DNA of 64,000 nucleotides from NCBI RefSeq assembly GCF_002836415.1, contig NZ_PJBP01000087.1, forward strand, positions 19,631-83,630, written 5' to 3'. Below, piece by piece: positions 19,858 through 28,777 of this stretch. The position numbers and the translations under genes were made by a program. Every line of letters begins with the position of its first letter. Positions within the stretch are counted from its first letter, which is position 1. The notes under the pieces are model-generated. The model was given only the letters and a program-made list of their open reading frames with translations. It did no database searches and was not told the DNA's origin. This stretch comes from Psychromonas sp. MB-3u-54 (GTDB lineage: Bacteria; Pseudomonadota; Gammaproteobacteria; Enterobacterales; Psychromonadaceae).

Positions 19858-19942
19858 AATTCGTCATTAAATTACGACTATTGGTACAATAACGTCATCG
19901 GAAAATAACAAAGTGCTTGATCTAGTGCTAACCGACAGTCCG
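19857..19942 (+). pseudogene. Relic of a second gap gene 3' end
   Basis: Just after the last terminator copy the sequence aligns with the 3' coding end of gapA. AAATTCGT is shared, followed by TTGGTAC, AAC, ATCGG, AACAAAG(T)(G)CTTGA(T)CTAGT in the same order and nearly the same spacing (protein equivalent: KF...WY.N.IG..NKVLDLV). Stops and indels make it non-coding. It is probably the tail of a decayed duplicate of gapA. Confidence 0.6.
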
Positions 19943-20255
19943 TATACACAATATAATTGTCCCTCGCCTTTACTGTTAAAGGATTTATGATGAAATAAAA
20001 TCAGTCAGTATGTAATAAAAAACTATGTTCTAAGATACTGGCAAGCATCGAGCCTTAAGGCTCAGTTCCAAAAAAATTTAAATCTCTTCGGGAATAGCGA
20101 TTGAGGACGTGCAGGTTTCTCCCGTCAATCCTGCGATAAGAAACCATGTCATATCTTGTGATTAGGCTTCGCTAATACGGCTCTCCAGTAAGTGGAGTTC
20201 TTCTCGACGTTAAATAATTAACATCGGTATCTCGCCAAAATGAATTTGCTGTTTA
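19943..20255. other. Intergenic stretch with conserved-looking hairpins, possible group II intron 3' fragment
   Basis: No gene. Hairpins are GAGCCTTAAGGCTC (near 20050), GATTAG-GCTTCG-CTAAT and CTCCA-GTAAG-TGGAG. On the minus strand CTCCACTTACTGGAGAGCCG followed later by GGGAGAAACCTGCACGTCC resembles the sequence around domain V of bacterial group II introns, interrupted by about 50 bp. No reverse transcriptase frame remains. The identification is tentative. Confidence 0.3.
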
Positions 20256-22238
20256 TCAACCTTTCTGTAATTGTTTGCAGATAAAACCTAACTGTTTGAG
20301 GCGTTTTTTACGTTCACTTGCTGATAAATTAACCTCATATTTTAGGCTATTGTATTTGAATGAAAAACTTTTAAATAGTGTGGAGGGCTGTGAAGATTTA
20401 GCACTGGCCAGTTGGCAAAAATCGGTGACTGTTTGCCCTTTCTGGCGGCGCAGCCCCCTTTTTGAATAATAGCGCTGTAGTTGTGCATAAAGCTTGTCTT
20501 CTGCATTTATTTTTTGTCTAATCCAAGGTTTAAAGATCAATAAAAAAACACTTAAAAACAGCAATAACATGATCATTAGTACGGTAGAAAAAAAATTCAA
20601 CCATGGCACTTTAGTAAACCATGACTGCAGCAAACGCAGCTGTTTTTGATTATCGTAATTGATAACCCAGCTTGCCCATAAATAATCTATCTGCGCAATT
20701 TTGGTGCGCAATTGATTTAGCAGCTTTATATTTCGCCATTTCTGCAGAGAAAAATATTCATCGGCTAAAAACTCGTCACTGTTCGATAAACTTTGCTCTA
20801 ACCCCCATTCAATACGCTCCGGGGCAACATAAGCGGTTGGATCAATCCTAAGCCACCTGTCTTCTTGCCAAATTTCAACCCAGGCATGTGCATCATATTG
20901 ACGAATAGACATAAATTTATTTTCAGCTTGCCACTCGCCTCCCAAATATCCGGTCACCATGCGCGCAGGGACACCTAAAAGCCGCGCAACATACAGATAA
21001 CTGCTGGCATAATGCACACAAAATCCGGCTTGTGTTGAGAACAGAAAATCATCAACGTGGTCGATACCCAGTGCGGGAGGTTTGAGCGTATAGCGGAAAT
21101 TTTTTGTTGAAAAATCATTAAGAAGTTGTTTAAGAATATCTTGTTTATCAATCCCTTGCTTTACCTTAGTGGCAACCCAATCTTGTGTTTTCAGATTGCC
21201 TTGTGCCGGCAGGCTGAGCAGTTGTTGCCTTTCTTCTGTAGTTAATGGTTTGGTTTCAATCTGTTGATATAAATCAACCTCAAAGTGCTCTCTTCTGACC
21301 ACTGGTGTTGTACTGCGCAACGCATAATCACTTAAACTGACCCGCCCAAAACCAGGTTCGCTATAATCAAGCGCGGGAACCCAATAGTTGTAGTGCGGCT
21401 CAACAATCAAATCAACGCTATTTTTCCTGGTGCTTAATTGCAAATTTACACTTAGCCCCTGCTTAGCCTGTTGCTCCTGCATTTTTTTGCTTTGGCTTGC
21501 CGACCAGGTTTGCCCATCGAAATCATCAAAGGTCATCACTCGCCAATAACGCTCACTTTGAGGTACCGGATCCCCGACAAATGAGGCACGAAAAGCCAAG
21601 GCACTGGATCTGCTTAATTCAGCAATTTGTCCGGGACTGACACTGTCACTTAAACCCGTGCTAGCCTGTTGCTGTAACGGCATTTTCCACAACGAGGGTA
21701 AACGCGGAATAACAATAAATAGGAGCACTGCGAGTGGTAAACTGAGTAAACAACTTTTCAGCAATAATTTAAGAAAGTGGGTGCCGGCTAAACGCCCCCC
21801 ATGCACACTTAACAGTACGGCTAATAATAAAAGAATCAATAAAGCCGCCACCAGCGCCATGGCTATCGAGTAATGAAAGATAAAAAACAGCGCGACTAAC
21901 ACAAAACCCGTATTAACAAAAACATGCACATCTCGGATTGATTTCAGTTCCAAAAACTTCAAACTAAAACCTAACATAATCAGATGCAGCATGATGCTGA
22001 ATAAACCCAGTGGATACACTATTACGATAGTGACTAAGCTACTTGTGATCGTAATAAAATTAAGCCATGACCTGCCCAGCAGGGGCAAACGCCCGTAAAA
22101 GTTGACGATCCGCCAAACACTGCAGAGCAGCCCAAATAAAACTAAAAACGGATTTATCTGTTCGTATAATGCGCTCATCATGCTGATATAAGTCAGGATA
22201 ATGAACAATAAATTAAAACGATTAAGGAACTCTTTCAT
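20256..22238 (-). CDS. Membrane-anchored transglutaminase-like protein (TgpA family)
   Basis: 660 aa from an ATG that overlaps the upstream stop as ATGA; a GTG nine codons earlier is possible. The N-terminal part (about 1-190) has five or six membrane segments (DUF3488-like). A periplasmic transglutaminase core follows, with catalytic Cys in GFCVHYASSYLYVARLLGVPAR (about residue 406), His in YDAHAWVEIW and Asp in WLRIDPTAYVAP. Another membrane segment (about 555-580) and a cytosolic tail end the protein. With MoxR and a DUF58 protein it forms the common three-gene MoxR-DUF58-TgpA cluster. Its substrate is unknown; in Pseudomonas the homologue is essential. Confidence 0.88.
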   Translation of the reverse strand: MKEFLNRFNLLFIILTYISMMSALYEQINPFLVLFGLLCSVWRIVNFYGRLPLLGRSWLNFITITSSLVTIVIVYPLGLFSIMLHLIMLGFSLKFLELKSIRDVHVFVNTGFVLVALFFIFHYSIAMALVAALLILLLLAVLLSVHGGRLAGTHFLKLLLKSCLLSLPLAVLLFIVIPRLPSLWKMPLQQQASTGLSDSVSPGQIAELSRSSALAFRASFVGDPVPQSERYWRVMTFDDFDGQTWSASQSKKMQEQQAKQGLSVNLQLSTRKNSVDLIVEPHYNYWVPALDYSEPGFGRVSLSDYALRSTTPVVRREHFEVDLYQQIETKPLTTEERQQLLSLPAQGNLKTQDWVATKVKQGIDKQDILKQLLNDFSTKNFRYTLKPPALGIDHVDDFLFSTQAGFCVHYASSYLYVARLLGVPARMVTGYLGGEWQAENKFMSIRQYDAHAWVEIWQEDRWLRIDPTAYVAPERIEWGLEQSLSNSDEFLADEYFSLQKWRNIKLLNQLRTKIAQIDYLWASWVINYDNQKQLRLLQSWFTKVPWLNFFSTVLMIMLLLFLSVFLLIFKPWIRQKINAEDKLYAQLQRYYSKRGLRRQKGQTVTDFCQLASAKSSQPSTLFKSFSFKYNSLKYEVNLSASERKKRLKQLGFICKQLQKG

Positions 22239-23206
22239 AGGTATAACGCCAATGCCTTTAAACACATATCTTTATGCTCTAAACCATGACCCGCGGCAAT
22301 GGTTTTGTTCCCTAGTTTTAAAGCATAACGGCAATCATTCCTGTCTAACTCAATAATCTGAAAACACAGTAAACTGAGCTTTTTCTCCAGATCTAAATTT
22401 TTATATAAAGCCAAATCTAACAGCACATTCCCACCCTGCGCTTGTTCAAAGTGCTTACTAAACCAACCCCGCCCTTGGGCCAGCTGTTTCCATGCAACTG
22501 ATTTTAAAGACTCTCCCGGTTGATAACTTTTTAGCATTGAGAATTGCTCAAAACCAGGCGAAAAATTTGTTAAACCCTTATTTGTTTGCTCAGCAGAGGC
22601 GCTAACCAGCGGCATGCCATTGTTCAGCGGCTCGGGATATAACAATACACTTAATCCGAAATCAAGGTGCGTCCACACGGTAAATAAACCAAAGGGAAAG
22701 GTTGAACGCAGGGTCACTCTGCCCGGCTTAAACCAACCTCTGGTTTTCGACAAGCCATAAACAAACACTTGTTGATCTTTTATAACCGATTTAAGCGCCG
22801 AACTTGGCTGTTGAAAATAAAAATCAATCTTCTGTCCACGGTCGAATTTTTTCGTTATACGTAAGCAAAAAACACTATCTTGCCCCGCAAATTGAGCTGT
22901 GATCGGGTTGGCCGTCAGGGTTAAATCAGCAATGTTTTGATAACTTAACAGCAGGCAAGTCACCATAAAACTGATCAGGAAAAACACCACAAATAAAATT
23001 AAGTTATTTTGATAATTAGTACCGAGCAGAAACAAAATAAAACCAAGGATTAAAAACTGCAGGCCAAATTTAGACGGAAAAATAAAAATGTTTTTCTGAT
23101 TCAAGGTAAAGCTATTGTTTGCTGGCAGGCGCGCCGTTAACCAACGCTCAAAACGTTGCTTGATTAACCGCTTGAACGGGTCGCTTGGATTAAAGACTTT
23201 TTTCAT
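22235..23206 (-). CDS. DUF58 domain protein
   Basis: 323 aa. Two membrane segments lie at about 47-90 (FGLQFLILGFILFLLGTNYQNN and LFVVFFLISFMVTCLLLS). The DUF58 signature follows in the C-terminal half: PFGLFTVWTHL and FSMLKSYQPGESLKSVAWKQLAQGRGWFSKHF. DUF58 proteins have a von Willebrand A-like fold and partner with MoxR ATPases. The gene lies 3 bp after moxR and overlaps the next gene by 4 bp, so all three are translationally coupled. Molecular role is unknown. Confidence 0.88.
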   Translation of the reverse strand: MKKVFNPSDPFKRLIKQRFERWLTARLPANNSFTLNQKNIFIFPSKFGLQFLILGFILFLLGTNYQNNLILFVVFFLISFMVTCLLLSYQNIADLTLTANPITAQFAGQDSVFCLRITKKFDRGQKIDFYFQQPSSALKSVIKDQQVFVYGLSKTRGWFKPGRVTLRSTFPFGLFTVWTHLDFGLSVLLYPEPLNNGMPLVSASAEQTNKGLTNFSPGFEQFSMLKSYQPGESLKSVAWKQLAQGRGWFSKHFEQAQGGNVLLDLALYKNLDLEKKLSLLCFQIIELDRNDCRYALKLGNKTIAAGHGLEHKDMCLKALALYL

Positions 23207-23209
23207 AAA

Positions 23210-24127
23210 TTAAGCAAAGGGATCAACACTGTCAAGCAATGTTTGACTGAAGGTTTTACTGCCTGGTTTAGCACTATTAATCCCCGCTAAACGGTGTTCG
23301 GTTACCGCCACAAAGACAGCCTGGATATCCTCTGGAATGAGGTAATCTCTTTGCTGTAAAAAAGCCATTGCTTTGGCAGCCTGCAGTAATATTTTGCTGC
23401 AGCGAGGCGATAATGGATGAGCTGTAATACCACCGTAGCGACTTTCGTGGATCAGGCGCAGCAGATAATTTAAAACCGCATCACTGGCTTGAATTTTACG
23501 CACAGCAGATTGCATCATGCGCAAATCTTCAATATTTATAATGGCCGGTATTGGCAACTTTTTATTCGACGATATATGCCCCTTTAGCATTTTTAATTCC
23601 GCATCAATATTCGGAAAACCAAGCTCAATACGCATCATAAATCGGTCTAACTGGGATTCGGGCAGTGGAAATGTACCCGCTTGGTCCATGGGGTTTTGTG
23701 TCGCAATCACAAAAAAAGGAAGTGGTAAAAGATAGGTTTCACTGTCCAGTGAAATTTGCTTCTCTTCCATCGCCTCTAACAAGGCGCTTTGGGTTTTAGG
23801 GCTGGCCCGATTTATTTCATCAGCTAATAATACCTGACTAAAAATAGGCCCTTTATGAAAATTAAATTGCTGTTTATTACGGTCAAATATCGACACACCA
23901 AGAATATCAGCGGGTAACATATCACTGGTAAATTGCACCCGTTTATAATCAAGTCCAAGGGTTTTTGCTAAAGCGGATGCCAGTGTTGTTTTACCCATAC
24001 CCGGCAGATCTTCAATTAAAAGATGACCGTCGGCAAGCAGACAAACGAGCGCCAATTTAATCTGCTCTTCCTTGCCCAGTAAAATGTGATTCAATTGCTT
24101 CAAGATGTTGGCTATTTTATTGTGCAT
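23210..24127 (-). CDS. MoxR family AAA+ ATPase
   Basis: 305 aa from the ATG at 24127; two codons upstream is a GTG. Walker A is EDLPGMGKTTLA (about 38-50), Walker B is LLADEINRASPKTQSALLEAMEE, sensor 1 is FFVIATQNPMDQAGTFPLPESQLDRFMMR, and sensor 2 is HPLSPRCSKILLQAAKA. These are the hallmarks of MoxR chaperone-like ATPases. It is first in the operon and is expected to act on the DUF58 partner. No methanol dehydrogenase genes are present, so the original MoxR function does not apply. Confidence 0.93.
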   Translation of the reverse strand: MHNKIANILKQLNHILLGKEEQIKLALVCLLADGHLLIEDLPGMGKTTLASALAKTLGLDYKRVQFTSDMLPADILGVSIFDRNKQQFNFHKGPIFSQVLLADEINRASPKTQSALLEAMEEKQISLDSETYLLPLPFFVIATQNPMDQAGTFPLPESQLDRFMMRIELGFPNIDAELKMLKGHISSNKKLPIPAIINIEDLRMMQSAVRKIQASDAVLNYLLRLIHESRYGGITAHPLSPRCSKILLQAAKAMAFLQQRDYLIPEDIQAVFVAVTEHRLAGINSAKPGSKTFSQTLLDSVDPFA

Positions 24128-24298
24128 CAGCACGCCCTACAGTCATTAACCCGTAAACAAACATTAATTAGATACCTGCGCGACTTAAAAATTTAGAATA
24201 GCAGAAAAAAAAACCAAAAAATGTAAGCTATCTTCACAATTGATCGGCTATTTTCTGTGCTCAGATTAAATTATAGTAAAGTTCGCCAATATTTAACC

Positions 24299-24491
24299 TC
24301 GACGTTCGAAGCTCGCAGCCCGATGCTCGACGGCCCGCAGCTCGAAAGCTCGAAAGCTCGAAAGCTCGAAAGCTCGAAAGCTGGAAAGCTCGATGCTCGA
24401 AGCTCGAAGCTCGCAAGCCCGCAGCCCGATGCTCGACGGCCAGCAGCCAGCAGCCTTCAAGCCGACAGCCAACAACCGACAGCCGACAGCC
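24299..24491. repeat. GCTCGAA(A) octamer/heptamer array and AGCCGACA heptamers abutting the thiE stop
   Basis: About six 8-nt GCTCGAAA units run into 7-nt GCTCGAA units, flanked by two copies of GCAGCCCGATGCTCGACGGC (near 24315 and 24419). Then come AGCCAGC / AGCCGAC / CAACCGAC heptamers that end 0 bp from the thiE stop codon. The GCTCGAA unit is the same as in the gapA array; the AGCCGAC unit is the same as next to kpsE. Confidence 0.92.
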
Positions 24492-25115
24492 TTACAACTC
24501 CCCCCCCATCTGACAAAGCAAATTCATTGCCGCTTGTTTTGGGGACTGCGCATGACAAATAGCCGATACCAATGCAACACCATCAACATGACTTGCAATA
24601 ACCGCATCAAGATTTGCAGTATTGATACCGCCGATAGCCACTATCGGTAAAGCGCTTTGCGCGACGGCGTCAGTAAGCCCTTTAATACCCCACTCTTTCT
24701 TAATATTGGTTTTTGTTGACGTCGAAAAGATAGCACTCAATCCCAAATAATCCACGGGCAAAGATTGCGCTTCAATAAGCTGCTGCTGATTCTCAATAGA
24801 AAGACCAAGCAATTTATCTTTGCCTATCAGTCGGCGGGCAGTTTCTACCGGCATATCCGATTGCCCCAGGTGCACACCATCGGCATCAACAGCCAGTGCA
24901 ACATCCACTCTGTCGTTGATTATCAAAGGCACGCCCGTCCCCTGTAAAATCACCTTTACCGCTAATGCCCTTGCTATAAAAGTGCGAAGATCACCCTGCT
25001 TTTCGCGCACTTGGACCATAGTCACGCCACCGGCAACCGCTTCAGCAACCACCCTTTTCAAGGTTTCAAGATTTTGCTTATCATCGGTCACTAAATATAA
25101 ACGATAAGGGTTCAC
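24492..25115 (-). CDS. thiE: Thiamine-phosphate synthase ThiE
   Basis: 207 aa (typical about 210). TIM-barrel motifs are RLYLVTDDKQ, VTMVQVREK (pyrimidine-pyrophosphate site), LIINDRVDVALAVDADGVHLGQSD, YLGLSAIFSTSTKTN and PIVAIGGINTAN. It joins HMP-PP and thiazole phosphate to give thiamine phosphate. The start codon is GTG with a strong GGGAG six bases upstream. It is the last gene of the thiamine operon, 27 bp after thiM. A repeat array starts at the stop codon. Confidence 0.94.
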   Translation of the reverse strand: MNPYRLYLVTDDKQNLETLKRVVAEAVAGGVTMVQVREKQGDLRTFIARALAVKVILQGTGVPLIINDRVDVALAVDADGVHLGQSDMPVETARRLIGKDKLLGLSIENQQQLIEAQSLPVDYLGLSAIFSTSTKTNIKKEWGIKGLTDAVAQSALPIVAIGGINTANLDAVIASHVDGVALVSAICHAQSPKQAAMNLLCQMGGEL

Positions 25116-25142
25116 TTTTTTCTCCCATTTTTTTGATGCAAG

Positions 25143-25946
25143 CTAAGATATTTTCAAACGCTGAATCAGCGTCGCTTCATCAAGCTGATACAAAGCATCC
25201 AAAAGATTAAGCTGCAGACTGCCGGGCCCTTTTGACTGCTCTGCGGCAATTTCACCCGCTACCCCTAAGACTGCCGCCGCTGCCAGACCCGTTTCTTCTC
25301 CGACAGCTGCAAAAGCCCCGGTTAAGGCACTGAGTGTGCAGCCCATTGCGGTCACATAAGGCATCATCTCATGACCGTTATCGAGCTGAGTTTGCCCATC
25401 GGAAGTGACAATAAAATCTGTCGCACCTGAAATAACCACAGCGCACTGATAAGTGTCACGCAAATACCGAGCAGCACCGAGCGCGGCAGCACTGCTATCG
25501 AGCGAGTCAACGCCTTTGCTTTGTGCTTTCTCTCCGGCTAAGGCAATAATTTCTGACGCGTTTCCTCTGATAATCAGCTTGTTAGCGGCTGCTGCAATTT
25601 GCCGTGACGTTGCTGTTCTTAAGCTACTTGCACCGCATCCGACAGGGTCAAGTACCACAGGTTTTTTATGGATATTCGCCTGCTCAACGGCAAACAACAT
25701 CCGCTTAATCCAGGTACTGTCCAGAGTACCGATATTGACCACCAGAGCACCGGAAAAAGACAGCATTTCAGCCATTTCATCGCGGGAATGCGCCATAATG
25801 GGGGACGCACCAAGGGCAAGTAAGGCATTAGCGGTATTATTCATCCCGACATAATTACTCATATTGACCACCAGCGGTTTCTGTTCACGCAGAGCATTAA
25901 GCGCGCTGACGATGGTTTTAATATTTGAATCTATATTTTGCTTCAT
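25143..25946 (-). CDS. thiM: Hydroxyethylthiazole kinase ThiM
   Basis: 267 aa (E. coli 262). Motifs are [50 protein letters not shown] and [16 protein letters not shown] (catalytic Cys). It phosphorylates salvaged thiazole alcohol for ThiE. It is separated from tenA by about 300 bp of CTCTGTG-type repeats, yet on the same strand; read-through from the riboswitch-controlled genes is likely but not certain. Confidence 0.94.
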   Translation of the reverse strand: MKQNIDSNIKTIVSALNALREQKPLVVNMSNYVGMNNTANALLALGASPIMAHSRDEMAEMLSFSGALVVNIGTLDSTWIKRMLFAVEQANIHKKPVVLDPVGCGASSLRTATSRQIAAAANKLIIRGNASEIIALAGEKAQSKGVDSLDSSAAALGAARYLRDTYQCAVVISGATDFIVTSDGQTQLDNGHEMMPYVTAMGCTLSALTGAFAAVGEETGLAAAAVLGVAGEIAAEQSKGPGSLQLNLLDALYQLDEATLIQRLKIS

Positions 25947-26245
25947 ATTTTTTCTCTGAGCGACGGCTCTAGTTTGCCAAAATTAATTTAAAAGGCACTT
26001 TTCAGCCCAAAGTTTTTTCTCTGTACTCTCGGTGGTAACCGTCTTTTAAACCACAGAGAAATAATTTAAAAAGAACTTTCAGCCAAAAGTCTTTCTCTGT
26101 GACCTCTGTGGTAAACCTTTTTTAACCACCGAGAACTCCAAGGAAGGGACATATTACTGATATTGACCATCTTAACCGCCATACGAAAATAAGTTATGGC
26201 GTAAAATTCTTTTCTCTGTGTGCTCGGTGGTAACTGTGTTTTTAA
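25947..26245. repeat. Three copies of a CTCTGTG/CCACAGAG hairpin repeat between tenA and thiM
   Basis: Modules of the form TTCTCTGTG...C(T/G)CGGTGGTAA(A)C...TTTTAA(A)CCAC(A/C)GAGA occur at about 26012-26061, 26091-26131 and 26208-26252. Each can fold on itself. The last copy contains the tenA stop codon. No gene is seen. They may act as partial terminators or RNA stabilisers within the operon. Confidence 0.75.
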
Positions 26246-26941
26246 TCACAGAGCAAGGGATAAAGGACGAGGGACAGGCTCGACAGCGTCTAACCCTTGC
26301 TGCCAAAAAGCAATTTCCATCCGTGTTGCGGTTCTAAATACGCGAATAAGTTCTCGGCCGCGCGAACTGTTTAAGTCAATATCAGCGAGTAATGCATCGA
26401 TATGCTCAGTCCCTTGTGCAACGCTTTGCTGGAATTCATCACTACCATAGAGTGCAATCCAGCCCGCAAATGGATTATCTTCACGGTTGGTGTTTTTATC
26501 GTTGCAGAGGTTACGCCCTATTTCTGCATAACCAATAGAGCACGGTGCTAACGCCGCATATAAATCAACTATATCGCCCTGCATGCCGGCATCGAGCACA
26601 TAACGCGTATAGGCAACCGTACCAAAATCTTCGTCTTCTGCTTCCAAGTCCGATTCAGTCAGTCCCCAGTCAGCGCAATAATTTACATGATAACTGATTT
26701 CAACGTCTAGTAATGCATCTACGCTAGGCAGCGCTTTACGCATATCGGCTAAGGTGCGGGCTTTGTAAATAGCCAGCGCATAAGCGCGGGCATATTGCTT
26801 AAGAAACAAAAAGTCTTGTTTCAGGTAATGTAAAAAGCATGGCTGCGCTAACGTGCCTTTTGCTAATTGCTGTATAAAGGCATGCTTAGTATATGCATCC
26901 CAATCCTTGCGACATGCATTAATTAGATCTTGATGATTCAT
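26246..26941 (-). CDS. tenA: Aminopyrimidine aminohydrolase (thiaminase II) TenA
   Basis: 231 aa (typical about 225). The helical TenA fold motifs CFLHYLKQDFLFLKQYARAYALA and EISYHVNYCADWGL are followed by LAPCSIGYAEIG, with catalytic Cys134, and a C-terminal ATRMEIAFWQQGLD containing the conserved Glu. It converts aminopyrimidine breakdown products of thiamine to HMP. With the ThiXYZ importer and ThiD this makes a salvage route for base-degraded thiamine. The terminal residues and stop lie in a CTCTGTG repeat. Confidence 0.93.
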   Translation of the reverse strand: MNHQDLINACRKDWDAYTKHAFIQQLAKGTLAQPCFLHYLKQDFLFLKQYARAYALAIYKARTLADMRKALPSVDALLDVEISYHVNYCADWGLTESDLEAEDEDFGTVAYTRYVLDAGMQGDIVDLYAALAPCSIGYAEIGRNLCNDKNTNREDNPFAGWIALYGSDEFQQSVAQGTEHIDALLADIDLNSSRGRELIRVFRTATRMEIAFWQQGLDAVEPVPRPLSLAL

Positions 26942-26991
26942 ATGACAACTCTATTTATGGGTAAAAAGCACTTATTAGTAAGTGCAACTTA

Positions 26992-27930
26992 TTAAAACGT
27001 TGGAATATAATCCTGTGCTTTTGGCAGCGTGCTAATGATTTTTTGGCTATACATAAAATTGGCATAATTATCATAACGCTTTAAATCAACCGCAGACGGA
27101 CGCAATGCAAATCGGGTCAATGTGTCATCCCAGGCCAGTTTATTAAGCTCATTATTTAAGGTATCCGGCGCATAGGCTGCAAACTCTTTCCAGGACTCTT
27201 GAGGATAATTTATAATGTGGATTGTCGCCTGCTCTAACGCTTTATTAAAGGCCTGAATGGCGGCTTTATCATAGCTGTCGGCATTTGCCACAAAGACAAG
27301 TTCATCAAAGGGCGGCACACCGTGCTCTTCGGGGAAGAAAGATTTTGCCTTAATTCCCTCAAGTGCTAACTGGTTTGTTTCAAAATTGCGGAGTCCTCCC
27401 CAGATTGCATCAACCTTTCCAGAAGCAAGTGACGCAGACAGTGCCCAACCTACATTGATAATCTCCACATCCTCATAGTTAACACCCTGTGTTTTCAACA
27501 TAGTGCTGATGGTCGCCTCTTCATTACCCGCAATAGAAATACCAATCTTTTTACCTTTAAGATCCGAGAGTTTGTTAATCTTATTATTGTCTAACACGGT
27601 CAAGGTATTAAGCGGTGCGGCAATCAAGGTAGCCGAACGGATCAGCGGCAACCCTGCAGCCACATCCATGATTAAGGTAGGCTGGTAGGAGATAGCCAGA
27701 TCTACGTTATTTGCCGCGACCAATTTAGCGGGCATACTCGGATCTGTCGGCTCTTGAATCTCAACATCAAGGCCTTGTTGTTTAAAATAACCTAGTTGCT
27801 GGGCAATCACCACGGGCCCGTGATTCGGGTTAACAAACCAGTCCAGCATCAGGGTTACTTTTTTCATCTCGGCCTGTGCCGGCAGAGCTAACATTAATGC
27901 AACTGCGCTTAAAATTATTCTTTTTTTCAT
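26992..27930 (-). CDS. thiY: Pyrimidine-precursor ABC transporter substrate-binding protein (ThiY, NMT1/THI5-like)
   Basis: 312 aa from the ATG with AAGGAAA upstream; this start gives a clean signal peptide (MKKRIILSAVALMLALPAQA). An ATG nine codons earlier is less likely. The mature part begins KKVTLMLDWFVNPNHGPVVIAQQLGYFKQQGLDV, the NMT1/THI5 signature, with IGISIAGNEEATI and WGGLRNFE. It captures formyl-aminopyrimidine or HMP in the periplasm for ThiX/ThiZ. Neighbouring tenA and thiD fix the role in thiamine salvage. Confidence 0.9.
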   Translation of the reverse strand: MKKRIILSAVALMLALPAQAEMKKVTLMLDWFVNPNHGPVVIAQQLGYFKQQGLDVEIQEPTDPSMPAKLVAANNVDLAISYQPTLIMDVAAGLPLIRSATLIAAPLNTLTVLDNNKINKLSDLKGKKIGISIAGNEEATISTMLKTQGVNYEDVEIINVGWALSASLASGKVDAIWGGLRNFETNQLALEGIKAKSFFPEEHGVPPFDELVFVANADSYDKAAIQAFNKALEQATIHIINYPQESWKEFAAYAPDTLNNELNKLAWDDTLTRFALRPSAVDLKRYDNYANFMYSQKIISTLPKAQDYIPTF

Positions 27931-27979
27931 TGTATTTCCTTTTTTATGGCAGAGCATTTATCAATAACGCCCTTTCTGA

Positions 27980-28777
27980 TTAAACTTCCCAAGGGATGAA
28001 TTTTTTTAACAACTTATCGACGACAAAATAAAGTAAAATGGACAGCATAGATAAGATAAACAGTGCGGCAAACATTTCATCTATCATCATCCGCGCATTG
28101 GCCTGTAACATCAGATAACCCAAGCCTTCGCTTGAGCCGACCCACTCTCCCGCCACGGCACCGATAGGTGCAATCACCACCGCCACCCGAATACCAGACG
28201 CCAGTGTCGGTAAAGAGGCGGGAAACTGAATATGGCGCAGCATCTGCCATTTTGTCGCCCCCATGGTTTGCGCAAGATCAAGATAACCCGAAGGAGTATT
28301 ACGCAGCCCATCGTAGCAGCAGGTGGTCACCGGAAAAAAGATGATTAACGCTGCCATCACTATTTTTGAGGCGATGCCATAACCCAGCCAAAGCATCAGT
28401 ACCGGCGCAAGCGCAAACACCGGAATCGCCTGACTGGCAATCAAAATGGGTAATAGCCACTGTTTAATCGGCTTAAATAACAACATCTGCAATGCAAAGA
28501 ACAACCCCATAAACAAGCCTAAAAACAGGCCCAGTATAATTTCTTGTCCTGTAACAAGCGTGTGTTTAAGGAGAATGTCATAGCGCAGCAGCAGTCTTTC
28601 GAATACCTCTATAGGGGCGGGTAAAATAAACGAAGGCATTCCAAAAAAAACCACAATAGCCTGCCATAAACCAAGAATAACCATGATGCTTATCATCATG
28701 CGCAGAAGCGGTTTTATCAGTGCTTTTTGATGAGTTTTCTGACCAGATAGCCTGGTAAAGGCAGTAATATCAGGCAT
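27980..28777 (-). CDS. thiX: Pyrimidine-precursor ABC transporter permease (ThiX)
   Basis: 265 aa from an ATG (MPDITAF) placed seven bases after GGAG and overlapping the thiZ end by 8 bp; the longest frame starts 19 codons earlier but would overlap by 65 bp. There are six predicted membrane segments and the permease EAA-type loop GYLDLAQTMGATKWQMLRHIQFPASLPTLASGIRVA. It belongs to the SsuC/TauC-like permeases and forms the membrane channel of the ThiXYZ importer. Confidence 0.9.
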   Translation of the reverse strand: MPDITAFTRLSGQKTHQKALIKPLLRMMISIMVILGLWQAIVVFFGMPSFILPAPIEVFERLLLRYDILLKHTLVTGQEIILGLFLGLFMGLFFALQMLLFKPIKQWLLPILIASQAIPVFALAPVLMLWLGYGIASKIVMAALIIFFPVTTCCYDGLRNTPSGYLDLAQTMGATKWQMLRHIQFPASLPTLASGIRVAVVIAPIGAVAGEWVGSSEGLGYLMLQANARMMIDEMFAALFILSMLSILLYFVVDKLLKKFIPWEV

